In this document: piece after piece, positions 40,201 through 50,100 of the stretch
How the letters are laid out: the number at the start of each line of letters is the position of its first letter
How positions within the stretch are numbered: position 1 is the first letter of the stretch
Assembly: GCA_903813345.2 (NCBI GenBank)
Contig: CAIIXF020000006.1
Location: 804,001-868,000, forward strand
Length of the DNA stretch: 64,000 bases
Origin: Owenia fusiformis
Taxonomy: Eukaryota; Annelida; Polychaeta; Sabellida; Oweniidae
Direction: 5' to 3'
Notes under the pieces: model-generated
Database searches by the model: none
What the model saw: only the letters and a program-made list of their open reading frames with translations
What the model was told of the DNA's origin: nothing
Position numbers and translations under genes: made by a program

Positions 40201-40892
40201 TATTTTGAAATATAAAGAAAAGAAAAGATAAACTTCAGTTTTACAATGTATGTTGTAATTTGATAAAGATATGTTGTATCTAATTAAATAAAAAATGTAC
40301 CTTTAGGCACTTGATGATTGTTCCAAAGAGAGGTTGATTGACTATCTTGTGTGTCCAAACGACATGCTTATATACCACAAAACTCAACAACATAAGAGCA
40401 TTCAGTCTGTATTCTCCTTTCATGTACTCATTCAGCTTTTCAAACAAAGCCTGAAAACAAAACAAAAATGTAAAAGCTGAACATCGAACTGATTTTATTA
40501 TCATTGTACTGTATAAACTGGAATAATATCTATTAATTCTATAAAGAATATGATATAGGCCTATTTGCAAAGTTTTTATGGGTGGACAAGCATTGTCAGC
40601 CATGTTCTAATGCTAGTTCTCTGCTTCATTGCTATTGAAACCAAAACCACCTTGAGCCTTCTGGTACCCCAGACCATGGGCTATAAGACTATGGTCAATC
40701 ATTCTCTATACACAAATGTCTCATGGGACATACCATAGCACCTGCGCTGTATTACATAGTGTGTGAAAATACACTTGGATATATTTACCTTATCATTGGG
40801 CTCCCTTATTGCAACTATGATGTCTTTGGCTCTCTCAGACCTTGACAACATGTAGTAGTCAATTAGCCCATTCAGCAGCCATGGCTCCTTAC
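19233..40892 (-). CDS. TSC1: Hamartin (tuberous sclerosis complex subunit 1), 21 of about 22 coding exons
   Basis: Minus-strand exons: 40892-40789, 40450-40301, 39937-39793, 39289-39135, 38613-38540, 38205-38027, 37681-37484, 36281-36181, 35995-35784, 34509-34256, 33840-33633, 33242-33155, 32724-32553, 32036-31890, 28276-28110, 27525-27395, 22516-22420, 20815-20720, 20326-20185, 19880-19723, 19349-19233 (TAG). Every junction is GT-AG and phases chain without a break, giving about 1030 codons (human 1164). Hamartin scaffolds TSC2 and TBC1D7, the GAP complex that switches off Rheb and so mTORC1 at the lysosome. The first found exon starts in phase 1 at the residue where the human first coding exon ends, so about 35 N-terminal codons are missing; I could not find them at 40893-41380. 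No inactivating change was seen. Introns host a patatin gene and several repeats. Confidence 0.93.
20846..22005. repeat. Interspersed sequence with inverted ends inside a TSC1 intron
   Basis: Two inverted pairs are visible. AGTTCAGTTCAGTTTATTA (about 20846-20868) faces GAACTGAACTAAACTAAACT (about 21287-21306). AAAACATGGCAC...GGCATGGCACC (20901-20936) faces GCCATGGCATGGTGCCATGTTTTG (21974-21997). They suggest one or two short DNA-transposon relics. The interior is richer in CG than its surroundings. No coding remnant was recognised; limits are approximate. Confidence 0.35.
23335..23680. repeat. Three degenerate tandem copies, about 110-145 bp
   Basis: The words ACTGCCACAAATGTT, CCAAATTAATTAACTGCATTTTCGCCTT and CAGTTATTAAAACAAAAGTTT recur three times with small gaps in the large TSC1 intron. 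It is followed by a GTTT/GCTT microsatellite (23692-23728). No coding potential. Confidence 0.6.
24589..24858. repeat. 27-bp tandem array, 10 units, overlapping a gene's 3' end
   Basis: Units start every 27 bp from 24589 (GGATACTCAATGTTTATTATT core); because 27 is divisible by 3 both strands stay open. The last unit contains the TAA stop of the patatin gene (24850-24848), so the array would form the start of that gene's 3' UTR. Units differ at only a few positions, which suggests recent spread. Confidence 0.85.
24848..26362 (-). CDS. Patatin-like phospholipase with inserted EF-hand pair, intronless
   Basis: A single uninterrupted frame runs 26389-24848 (513 codons). I choose the second Met (26362), since it yields MGGSNSK, a canonical N-myristoylation signal; 504 aa. 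Patatin hallmarks, numbered from the upstream Met: oxyanion loop GGGTKG (71-76), nucleophile elbow GASAG (Ser102) and DGG (Asp245), the Ser-Asp dyad of lipid acyl hydrolases. Between the DGG and a last patatin-like segment ([19 protein letters not shown]) lie two full EF-hand loops, [12 protein letters not shown] (361-372) and [12 protein letters not shown] (404-415), suggesting calcium-regulated hydrolysis of membrane lipids. It lies inside a TSC1 intron on the same strand; the lack of introns suggests a retrocopy. The substrate is unknown. Confidence 0.85.
   Translation of the reverse strand: MGGSNSKQDDNIFSNLVPNMVSKKGVEQCSSNDIPQIEREYAEKIQELKQKNYDIENLILEGGGTKGLAYCGTMTVLEDLGITKNLKRFAGASAGAMLATLLAVGFSAAELEVIVRRDMKSIEFFQDATFGKLSLPWNIVKHQGWHPCKKVEKQFELYIEEKQGKRKLTFLELYQKTGKELCIIVTNLTTMSVEYFHPKTTPNVSIALAVRMSIGLPGFVQPTVVKKHGLNHCYIDGGVLCNYPIHCFDGWYLSMDPKDSFFRKLEDMSSTNKEHRFGGHNDKTLGLLLYSGDESEFMMQAFEERSAPIARPNTELARKNGKFMDERKAREQERTKIFEAAKNFWMVLRSSDVDGSNTIDIHELQQAIEHSDFKEHHAKALFGDTPLSTIFKEMDINGDGEITFDEFITYMEKKSVDFMCYMQNMSVQDGTDTINGFLSAFQEMLDINLKQLYMKDTDVTRTIGINTDYVKTTDVTVGLDVKDQDFLVACGKASALQFFTLKNK
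27600..27700. repeat. Dispersed repeat fragment (CCACCTGCCATTTGTTA family)
   Basis: The words AAAATGTTACCACCTGCCAT, GCCGAACACCAACTG and CTGTCCACAAAAAGTTG recur in order at 32178-32283, and a shorter relative lies at 42067-42118 and its duplicate. At 32.2 kb the sequence leads into the end of the pogo-like MITE, so this is probably an internal piece of that family. Confidence 0.5.
28394..31362. mobile_element. Pair of 1.45-kb near-identical direct repeats, collapsed LTR element?
   Basis: Copy 1 is 28394-29847 and copy 2 is 29909-31362; both begin TGTAATATGGTATATTTTTA and differ by very few bases. The 61 bp between them end in the purine tract AAGGAAGGGAGGAA directly before the second TG, just as a polypurine tract precedes a 3' LTR. 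There is no gag-pol. Unique sequence after copy 2 may still belong to the LTR, for instance up to CTGTACA near 31557. Alternatives are a plain tandem duplication or an assembly artefact. It lies in the TSC1 intron between exons 32036-31890 and 28276-28110. Confidence 0.55.
28611..29090. repeat. Triplicated subrepeat of about 168 bp within the LTR-like unit
   Basis: Three successive blocks share ordered words: GTATTAACAGTGT, GTATTCACACG, GAATGAGTAT, ATATCG.TACAGAGTA, CCCATATACATTGACTATTA, GGTGTTATA and ATTGATTGGCAC. The same triplet recurs at 30126-30605 in the second 1.45-kb copy, so it formed before the copies split. Confidence 0.7.
31890..37681 (-). CDS. TSC1: TSC1 central linker (8 exons)
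   Basis: Exons 37681-37484 to 32036-31890 encode a Ser/Thr/Pro-rich, low-complexity linker with islands of family similarity: [14 protein letters not shown] (human LWSPSMVCGMTTPP), [42 protein letters not shown] and AINWTHFGG (human SVDWTHFGGSPP). Many SP/TP and basic-S sites could be phosphorylated, as in vertebrate hamartin. Introns hold a 97-bp tandem array and a Tc1/mariner relic. Confidence 0.9.
32161..32374. mobile_element. Pogo/Tigger-like MITE, copy 3 (right end)
   Basis: Ends GAGAGGTGTTCGGATATACA then GGTTTTACTGTA, with a body shared with 27600-27700. The left end is not clear. It lies within a TSC1 intron. Confidence 0.45.
34570..35132 (-). mobile_element. Tc1/mariner-type relic with long inverted ends and transposase fragment
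   Basis: The left end is CAGGGTGGTCAAAAAAACGG and the right end TTTTTTTGACCACCCTG; TA flanks both sides (34568-34569 and 35133-35134), the Tc1/mariner target duplication. The inverted arms extend to about 170 bp (CATGACCATCAGACTGATAG against CTATCAATCTGATGGTCATG). Between them the minus strand keeps a piece resembling the C-terminus of such transposases ([20 protein letters not shown]), broken by a stop. It is dead, and lies in a TSC1 intron. Confidence 0.75.
36583..37378. repeat. Tandem array of about 97 bp, 8 units
   Basis: The core TAATTTGAGATCCTTAATGG recurs at about 36620, 36720, 36818, 36914, 37012, 37108, 37204 and 37301; each unit continues with GTTCAGGTGAAACCCTGCTT and TGCTAAGCAATATATGTAAA. 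It fills most of the intron between TSC1 exons 37681-37484 and 36281-36181. Short open frames across it are by-products of the repeat. Confidence 0.85.
38027..40892 (-). CDS. TSC1: TSC1 N-terminal helical core (6 exons)
   Basis: Exons 40892-40789 to 38205-38027 match the conserved N-terminal HEAT-like core of hamartin: [92 protein letters not shown]. This core is implicated in lipid binding and complex stability. For 33633-33840 the donor could be at 33636-33640 or 33632; both keep phase. Tandem introns here contain only AT-rich DNA and a MITE at 38920-39080. Confidence 0.93.
38920..39080. mobile_element. Pogo/Tigger-like MITE, copy 4
   Basis: Starts CACAGTAAAACCTGTGCTGT and ends GAGGTGTTTGGATATACAAG then TTTCACTA, with the same end layout as the copies at 4049 and 15113. 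It lies in the TSC1 intron between exons 39289-39135 and 38613-38540. Confidence 0.5.
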
Positions 40893-41376
40893 CTAAAATA
40901 ATAAGAGTAGAACAGTGGGTTATTTGCAGCAAAAAAGACCCCATACTTCTAAAATTCTGTACTGTCAATAGATAGCTCTCATGTCATGTCTACTTTTAGA
41001 TTAGACCCTTTTACTCAAAACTTTGGAAGAATAATATAAATATGAGTTACTGATTAAATTCAGAGTATTGTAGCTCTTAAGAAGTTGACTGTGACCATTC
41101 TATTTGTGCTTTTTTGACCAATCCAATTTTGTAGTGTTTTCTATTTTGATATAAAAGAATGATAATGACTTTGTGTTCAACTGCTGGAGGAGTATGTGGG
41201 ACAATGCTATGTTTTCAATAAGTCTCTCTAAAATGTACCCAAGAGTATATCAACGGCACAGATAAACAATCAAAACCATATCAGACATTTTTGCATAGTC
41301 ATGTAGCCAAAGGATAGAACTTTTCTCGCCAATACACAGTTTTTAGTTCAGTCTTGCTTTTTGATGCTTTAAACCC
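40893..41376. other. Gap between the first TSC1 exon found and the duplicated segment
   Basis: AT-rich, about 480 bp. On the minus strand it should hold TSC1's first coding exon if the gene were compact, but I found neither a matching N-terminal helix nor a phase-1 donor with an upstream ATG. The exon may lie beyond the duplicated segment. Confidence 0.4.
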
Positions 41377-41783
41377 TTTACTCTCCTCTACAATCGCTCA
41401 TAAATGGTAAGTCATCCACTCTTTATTTTACTTTTGTAAAATTTATTATTCCACAGTTAGCATGATATCATAGGATAACATGTCAAAATAAATACAGTAT
41501 TTTTGTAATCAGTGGTAAGATATAATATTTTGACAAATTTTCACTTAACCATAGCATACAGTTTTAAGCCATGACGTATGCTATTTTAGCATTCAAGTGT
41601 TTTCACTTAGTTAATTGTCAGTGTAAAATAATCAATCCTCTTATTGCAAATTAGATTTTATTTCAATAAATATGCCAATGCCATATTGTATTGTACATGC
41701 CATTTTTATATGCCAGTTTCATATTGTCATATTGTACCCTATTATTATTGCCCTGGCAATGCCATTTTATACTGCACTGTATG

Positions 41784-41815
41784 ATGTTATGTTATGTTAT
41801 GTTATGTTATTGTAT
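41784..41815. repeat. Pentanucleotide microsatellite (TTATG)n
   Basis: A run of TTATG units followed by TTGTA units; repeated in copy 2 at about 53771-53803. It lies just upstream of the proposed first receptor exon. Confidence 0.7.
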
Positions 41816-41957
41816 TGTATTGTTTTTTAGCCTCTTTGGTTCTGTTCTAATGCGAATAAATTGACGACACCCACCACATCTCCTAGTCGTTGTTTAAAGT
41901 TGGTGCCACAAGAACCAGGAAACAAAGCAATTCATTGGTGAAAGAGCAAACATAAAA

Positions 41958-41978
41958 ATGGCATTTGACAAGATAGGG
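41958..41978 (+). CDS. Proposed first coding exon of LRR receptor, copy 1
   Basis: ATG GCA TTT GAC AAG ATA GGG is followed by a strong donor GTATGT. Joined in phase to the acceptor TACTTTCAG of the main exon it gives MAFDKIGNVLLKTLVMFLMY, a good signal peptide. The support is the phase match, donor quality and the resulting signal sequence; there is no transcript evidence. An alternative is an upstream start not recognised here. Confidence 0.4.
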
Positions 41979-42298
41979 GTATGTATACCATATCAAACAA
42001 TATCTTCACTACCTAATACTCTGAATCAAGTTATCCTTTTGCAAACTAAACAAGGCATTACCATGACAAAATATCACCACCTGCAAATGGTTACAAAAGT
42101 GTGACATTTGTTACAGATGAAGTCAAACCTGAAATGTAACGTTTTTTGTGTTATATTACAAAACTCTTGGAGGCACATGGCGTAAATATTGTGAATAACT
42201 GGTAGAAATTTGAAAAGATTTGATGAAAATTTAAAAAAGTTAGCAATAGTTTAATATTTTGTCTCACAAACTCACTAATGTGACTTTTTCGATTAAAT

Positions 42299-42319
42299 TA
42301 CGTCATATCTATGACGTCA
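42299..42319. promoter_or_regulatory. CRE-like sites TACGTCA and TGACGTCA
   Basis: A half-site at 42299-42305 and the full palindrome TGACGTCA at 42312-42319, the consensus for CREB/ATF factors. A second full site lies at 43270-43277. All are kept in the duplicate (54299-54306 and 55257-55264). They fall in the presumed first intron of the receptor gene; function is inferred. Confidence 0.3.
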
Positions 42320-43465
42320 ATTTATGGTAAAAAGTCAAACTCACGATTTTGGGAGTTGTTCTATTCAATCCTTTCCTTTTACCATATTTACGAAACTCTT
42401 TGAATTTTCTCCATTTGGTCAAAGTATACATAGATCGTACCTCTGACTGTTTGGTATGATAATAATGAAAAATAAAAAAGATATGATTGGTAAAAGACAA
42501 TGCTCCATTTTTCTTTACAGAGGGAAGATGGTTTTGAAAAAAATCGACTGAACAGTGCTTTTTATATTCACCCAGGTGCTTCACTGAAATGCTTTACTTA
42601 AAGCATTGATTAAATATTTAGACATTTAAGACTTTCAATCAAATTGAATTAAAAACTAATACAAAATTAATTGGAATAAATTAGCCAATTTTTTGTAAGC
42701 AATATGATGAAAGTTAAAGTTGAGAACTGCCAACTTAAATTTAAAAATTAGTAACAATATTCTTCCTGGATTAACTGATCTATCTTTTTATGGAATAACA
42801 TATACGTAAATCACATTACTATCACTGTAGTTCACTGAACACAGCTATCTAAAGCCAGCTGAGGAACCGTTAACATAGACAATTTTAGGTAGCGATAATC
42901 TCTCAGTTCCAGCAAGTGCAGAAGGATAACAAATTACATGTGCCGTATTCTCTGTAATTAGCACCCAGGGCGGTTAGAAAATTGAAATACATCATTCAGA
43001 CAATTTTAATAAGCGTCCATGTATGAAAGAAATCAGAAATCCAGAGGAATTTCATGTATGGCAATTTTTCTTGCCAAGAATGCCTTATTTTCAACATATT
43101 TTTATAATAGTACAATAACGTCATTTTGAAAGGCAATATAGTGAAATATTGGACCGAAGACCAGGACGGAAACATCAAGAAAATCTTATACACTGAACGA
43201 TATCTAATTTCCCAGCGAAAATTGCAAGTCGTTAAATGCATTCTTGACTGCCTATATTGACTGCCACTATGACGTCACATATTGCTCAGGTTGATATAGT
43301 AAAATGTATGCCTTCTAAACTAGCACTAAACCCCTAAAACTGGCGTGGCAAGGTGGTAATAATAATGATATGTATTGTTATTGGAGAGAATATGGTAAAG
43401 ATCGCTTCGACAATATTGACAGTGATTGAAGACCAATTTATTTGCGGCACACCTACTTTGTCATT

Positions 43466-46400
43466 ATCGCCGATACTTTCAGAATGTGTTATTGAAGACT
43501 CTTGTGATGTTCATCATGTACCAAGTGGCCATCCAATGGAAAAAGGTGTACTATTGCATGGTATTATATTGATACTTTCAGAATATGTTATTGAAGACTC
43601 TTGTGATGTTCATCATGTACCAAGTAACCATCCAATGGAAAAGGTGTACTATTGCATGGTATTATATTGATACTTTCAGAATATGTTATTGAAGACTCTT
43701 GTGATGCTCATCGTGTTCCAAGTGACCATCCAATGAAAAAAGGTGTACTATTGTATGGTATTATATTGATACTTTCAGAATGTGTTATTGAAGACTCTTG
43801 TGATGTTCATCATGTACCAAGTGGCCATCGAATGGAAAAAGGTGTACTATTGCATGGTATTATATTGATACTTTCAGAATGTGTTATTGAAGACTCTTGT
43901 GATGCTCATCGTGTTCCAAGTGACCATCCAATGGAAAAAGGTGTACTATTGCATGGTATTATATTGATACTTTCAGAATGTGTTATTGAAGACTCTTGTG
44001 ATGTTCATCATGTACCAAGTGACCATCCAATGGAAAAAGGTGTACTATTGCATGGTATTATATTGATACTTTCAGAATGTGTGATTGAAGACTCTTGTGA
44101 TGTTCATCATGTACCCAGTGACCATCCAATGGAAAAAGGTGTACTATTGCATGATATTATATTGATACTTTCAGAATGTGTTATTGAAGACTCTTGTGAT
44201 GTTCATCATGTACCAAGTGGCCATCGAATGGAAAAAGGTGTACTATTGCATGGTATTATATTGATACTTTCAGAATGTGTTATTGAAGACTCTTGTGATG
44301 TTCATCATGTACCCAGTGACCATCCAATGGAAAAAGGTGTACTATTGCATGGTATTATATTGATACTTTCAGAATGTGTTATTGAAGACTCTTGTGATGT
44401 TCATCATGTACCAAGTGACCATCCAATGGAAAAAGGTGTACTTTTGCATGTTATTATACTGATACTTTCAGAATATGTTATTGAAGCCTCGTACCAAGTA
44501 ACCATCCAATGGAAAAAGGTGTACTATTGTATGGTATTATATTGATACTTTCAGAATGTGTTATTGAAGACTCTTGTGATGTTCATCATGTACCAAGTGG
44601 CCATCCAATGGAAAAAGGTGTACTATTGCATGGTATTATATTGATACTTTCAGAATGTGTTACTGAAGACTCTTGTGATGTTCATCATGTACCAAGTGAC
44701 CATCCAATGGAAAAAGGTGTACTATTGCATGGTATTATATTGATACTTTCAGAATGTGTTACTGAAGACTCTTGTGATGCTCATCGTGTTCCAAGTGACC
44801 ATCCAATGGAAAAAGGTGTACTATTGCATGGTATTATATTGATACTTTCAGAATGTGTTATTGAAGACTCTTGTGATGCTCATCGTGTTCCAAGTGACCA
44901 TCCAATGGAAAAAGGTGTACTATTGTATGGTATTATATTGATACTTTCAGAATGTGTTATTGAAGACTCTTGTGATGTTCATCATGTACCAAGTGACCAT
45001 CCAATGGAAAAAGGTGTACTATTGCATGTTATTATATTGATACTTTCAGAATGTGTTATTGAAGACTCTTGTGATGCTCATCGTGTTCCAAGTGACCATC
45101 CAATGGAAAAAGGTGTACTATTGCATGGTATTATATTGATACTTTCAGAATGTGTTATTGAAGACTCTTGTGATGCTCATCGTGTTCCAAGTGACCATCC
45201 AATGGAAAAAGGTGTACTATTGCATGGTATTATATTGATACTTTCAGAATGTGTTATTGAAGACTCTTGTGATGCTCATCGTGTTCCAAGTGACCATCCA
45301 ATGGAAAAAGGTGTACTATTGTATGGTATTATATTGATACTTTCAGAATGTGTTATTGAAGACTCTTGTGATGTTCATCATGTACCAAGTGACCATCCAA
45401 TGGAAAAAGGTGTACTATTGCATGGTATTATATTGATACTTTCAGAATGTGTTACTGAAGACTCTTGTGATGTTCATCATGTACCAAGTGACCATCCAAT
45501 GGAAAAAGGTGTACTATTGCATGGTATTATATTGATACTTTCAGAATGTGTTATTGAAGACTCTTGTGATGCTCATCGTGTTCCAAGTGACCATCCAATG
45601 GAAAAAGGTGTACTATTATATGGTATTATATTGATACTTTCAGAATGTGTTATTGAAGACTCTTGTGATGTTCATCATGTACCAAGTGACCATCGAATGG
45701 AAAAAGGTGTACTATTGTATGGTATTATATTGATACTTTCAGAATGTGTTATTGAAGACTCTTGTGATGTTCATCATGTACCCAGTGACCATCCAATGGA
45801 AAAAGGTGTACTTTTGCATGGTATTATATTGATACTTTCAGAATATGTTATTGAAGACTCTTGTGATGTTCATTATGTACCAAGTAACCATCCAATGGAA
45901 AAGGTGTACTATTGCATGGTATTATATTGATACTTTCAGAATATGTTATTGAAGACTCTTGTGATGTTCATCATGTACCAAGTGACCATCCAATGGAAAA
46001 GGTGTACTATTGCATGTTATTATACTGATACTTTCAGAATATGTTATTGAAGCCTCGTACCAAGTAACCATCCAATGGAAAAGGTGTACTATTGTATGGT
46101 ATTATATTGATACTTTCAGAATGTGTTATTGAAGACTCTTGTGATGTTCATCATGTACCAAGTGGCCATCCAATGGAAAAAGGTGTACTATTGTATGGTA
46201 TTATATTGATACTTTCAGAATGTGTTATTGAAGACTCTTGTGATGTTCATCATGTACCCAGTGACCATCCAATGGAAAAAGGTGTACTATTGCATGGTAT
46301 TCTATTGATACTTTCAGAATGTGTTATTGAAGACTCTTGTGATGCTCATCGTGTTCCAAGTGACCATCCAATGGAAAAAGGTGTACTATTGCATGGTATT

Positions 46401-47068
46401 ATATTGATACTTTCAGAATGTGTTATTGAAGACTCTTGTGATGCTCATCGTGTTCCAAGTGACCATCCAATGGGAAAAGGTGTACTATTGCATGGTATTA
46501 TATTGATACTTTCAGAATGTGTTATTGAAGACTCTTGTAATGCTCATCGTGTTCCAAGTGACCATCCAATGGAAAAGGTGTACTATTGTATGGTATTATA
46601 TTGATACTTTCAGAATGTGTTATTGAAGACTCTTGTGATGTTCCTCATGTACCCAGTGACCATCCAATGGAAAAAGGTGTACTATTGTATGGTATTATAT
46701 TGATACTTTCAGAATGTGTTATTGAAGACTCTTGTGATGCTCATCATGTACCAAGTGACCATCCAATGGAAAAAGGTGTACTATTGCATGGTATTATATT
46801 GATACTTTCAGAATGTGTTATTGAAGACTCTTGTGATGTTCCTCATGTACCCAGTGACCATCCAATGGAAAAAGGTGTACTATTGTATGGTATTATATTG
46901 ATACTTTCAGAATGTGTTATTGAAGACTCTTGTGATGCTCATCATGTACCAAGTGACCATCCAATGGAAAAAGGTGTACTATTGCATGGTATTATATTGA
47001 TACTTTCAGAATGTGTTATTGAAGACTCTTGTGATGTTCCTCATGTACCAAGTGACCATCCAATCCCC
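43466..47068 (+). repeat. 99-bp minisatellite, 37 units, leading into the LRR exon (copy 1)
   Basis: 37 units (two shortened by about 27 bp), core GATACTTTCAGAATGTGTTA then TTGAAGACTCTTGTGATGTT. One frame stays open (33-aa period with ILILSECVIEDSC) but is cut five times by units having AAAA instead of AAAAA. In the receptor's own frame each standard unit reads, after TTTCAG, 21 codons with NVLLKTLVMF then a possible donor AAG|GTGTAC. The last unit is the beginning of the LRR exon. I regard the array as amplified intron/exon border, not as a separate protein gene. Confidence 0.85.
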
Positions 47069-48864
47069 TGATGTCACATTCCTGGATATGAGAAGGAAGG
47101 GACTGACAGAACTAACAGAAGGCACGTTCAAGGAATATCCTAATCTAAAAATACTTCATTTGGACTACAATGCCATCAGTGTAATTGAAACTGGTGCTTT
47201 CTCTGGTTTAGATTCATTAGAAGAATTAAGTATGGGACATAATAAACTGACAATACTACCAGATGATGCATTCAGTAACTTGCTATCACTGAGATATATT
47301 AGATTAGATAACAATGCAATTACAATATTACCAGATGGAATATTCAATAACTTGACATCACTGCAAACACTTTACCTGCATGACAATGATATAGCAATAT
47401 TGCCAGATGGCATATTCAGTAACTTGACATCATTGCAAAGACTTTACCTGCATAACAATGACATAGCAATATTACCAGATGACATATTCAGTAATTTGAC
47501 ATCATTGACATTTCTAAACCTTGGGATCAATGCCATTACTATGTTACCAGACGGGATATTCAGTAAGTTAACATCACTGCAAACACTTTACCTTTATAGC
47601 AATGACATAACAATATTACCCGATGACATATTCAGTAACCAGATATCACTGACAAGACTTGACCTTGATTTTAATAACATTATAATGTTACCAAATGGGA
47701 CATTCAGTAAGTTAACATCACTGAAAACCCTTTACCTGAATGGCAATGACATAGCAATCTTACCAGATGGCATATTCAGTGACCTGATATCTCTGAAAAA
47801 TCTAAGATTAGAATATAATAACATAGCAATATTACCAGATGGGGTATTCAGTAAGTTGACATCACTGACATATCTTAACCTTCAGAGCAATGCCATAGCA
47901 ATACTACCAGATGGGATATTCAGTAATTTGACATCATTATTATATCTTAATTTAAGAAAATGTACCGTATGATGTATGTAAGCACATACCAATGCTGACA
48001 AATCTATATTTGAGTGGAAACAACATAACCACAATACCACCTGAACATATAAATGATATCACTGCAATAAGGGCTAGTTATGTCTGTTTAAATATAAGAT
48101 CTTTGGCTAATTCAACAACAATAGCAACAACCTATAAAACACAGTCTTCAACACAGAAAATAGAACAACAATCTACCTTGACATCAGAACCATCTACCCT
48201 AATAACAGAATCGTCTACCCTAACATCGGAACCATCCTCCTTAATATCAGAACCATCTTCCCTAACATCAGAACCATCTACCCTAACAACAGAATCATCT
48301 ACCCTAACATCAGAACCATCTACTCTAACATCAGAACCATCTACCCTAACATTAGAATCATCTACCCTAACATCAGAACCATCTACTCTAACATCAGAAC
48401 CATCTACCCTAACAACAGAATTGTCTACCTTAATATCAGAACCATCTACCCTAACAACAGAATCGTCTACCCTAACAACAGAATCATCAGACAAAGACAA
48501 CCCCTCTTCTGGCCAACCAACAGATGATTCCACAGTCATTGGCTTAGCAAGTGGAATATCAGTTTTAGCTTTCTTAGTTATCATTCTAGTTTTGGTAATT
48601 GTATGTAAAAGAAAAACTCATAAACCAAAACACAACAGCTCAACAAGTGAAGTAAATACTCAAGAAGATGATACTTATGAAGAAATTCATGATGTTCCAA
48701 AGGGCACACAACAATTAACAGTCACAAATGATGACAGACAAAACGTGTATGAGCATATCAATGATGACATACCACAAGACCCACATAACTATACATCATT
48801 GACTGGATTACAGGCCATGACTAATGACACTGAAACAGACCAGGCATATGTGAATGTAGCTTGA
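47010..48864 (+). pseudogene. LRR receptor copy 1, frameshifted by a 14-bp deletion
   Basis: From acceptor TACTTTCAG (47001-47009) the exon encodes the same LRR ectodomain as copy 2. After 47958 it lacks 14 bp present in copy 2 (59849 region), shifting the frame so that translation ends RKCTV at 47972. The rest (47992-48864: last LRR, Ser/Thr stalk, TM, tail) is intact but out of frame. One other visible change is SNQIS for SNLIS in an LRR. It could still yield a secreted LRR protein of about 327 aa, or be dead, or reflect an assembly error. Confidence 0.75.
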
Positions 48865-50100
48865 TTGCGATTCTGATGATTATAAATATACTAATTAAGG
48901 TGAAAAAAGAGGATATAAGTAATTTAGTGGTACTATAGGAAAAATATTGTAGCCAAATATTATCTTAGTTTTATCAAATCTTTTTCTGATGAATGTAACA
49001 TGTATTTGGCTTGTATCTCCACATGAATTGAGTACCAATGTGTCCCACCAAGTCCCTCTGAAATTATATAACTTAGGTTAGAAGGTTTTGCCGCAGCCAT
49101 TTGATCCACAAGTCATCTGGAACCTCACAATCAAAATCTGATATGTTTGGGACAATAGGGCAAAGTCAAAGAGTTTCAATGGGATTTAATGGGGCACGAT
49201 TGGACTCTATGGGGCATCTAGGATTTTGCCACATTGGTGTACGTTGGGCTTAACCATGTAATAAACAGTACAGGTATGTTGTTTGCAAAGACAAGATATT
49301 ATACATATTTTTCATATTGGGCTTTGACAAATACATTTTTAATAGTTCTTATACAGTGTACATAGTTGTATTATATTATATATGCAAAGACAATGTATTG
49401 TATGTATATTGTAAGTTTTGTTGCGTGGATATAATTAGTTTAAATCAACTGTTGTATATATACCTTTTTACTGAGCAACATGATTGTTCGACTTTAAGAT
49501 CTAAATTAAAGCTAGAATATTGATAAAACAAAATTTGGCAGAAATTCCTGTGAACAGTGACAATACAATATGTGTCATTTTAGGTCATACATCTCTTACA
49601 TTACATGAATTTACTACAGAGTTTGGTGGTTTTGTGAAATTCTGATGGCATTTGACATTAAACATACTAATGTACATGTAGTATATATGGTTGCATGTGT
49701 GATGCATTGTTAAGCATTGAAATGTTTATGATGCAAATAGACTTAAAAAATACAGCTGTCAGCTGTAGTATTATTAAATATATAACTTTTGTTTTTCTCA
49801 ATTTAAATATATCAAAAGTTTCTTCTACACTATATAAATAACTTCTGAAAAGGGGATGTGTATTGAAATGTGATAAAGTTAAAAACCACGTTTCCCATGT
49901 TATTTTCCCATAGTGAAAACTCGTGCTATCCATAGGTTTCAGCATGATTTTGGTCATCGAAAATTGATATCTTCAAAACTAGACTTTCAATACCATTCTA
50001 CTTTTGAATATGTTTTAGACCCTTTGTTGAATAATCTTTTCATGCAATAAAAATCAGAACAAGGCACAGACGTGAACAATATCATACCTAAAACACACCA
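48865..50100. other. 3' flank of LRR receptor copy 1
   Basis: AT-rich, presumably 3' UTR and downstream DNA, duplicated at 60768-61998. Short open frames on both strands show no domain. No repeat structure or RNA gene was recognised. Confidence 0.5.

Noticed and set aside
44509-45930. 473-codon open frame of 33-residue repeats (and its relatives up- and downstream) as a secreted repeat protein
   Set aside because: Openness follows from a 99-bp unit with no stop in this frame; frameshifted units break it at several places, and the alternative frame continues into the LRR exon.
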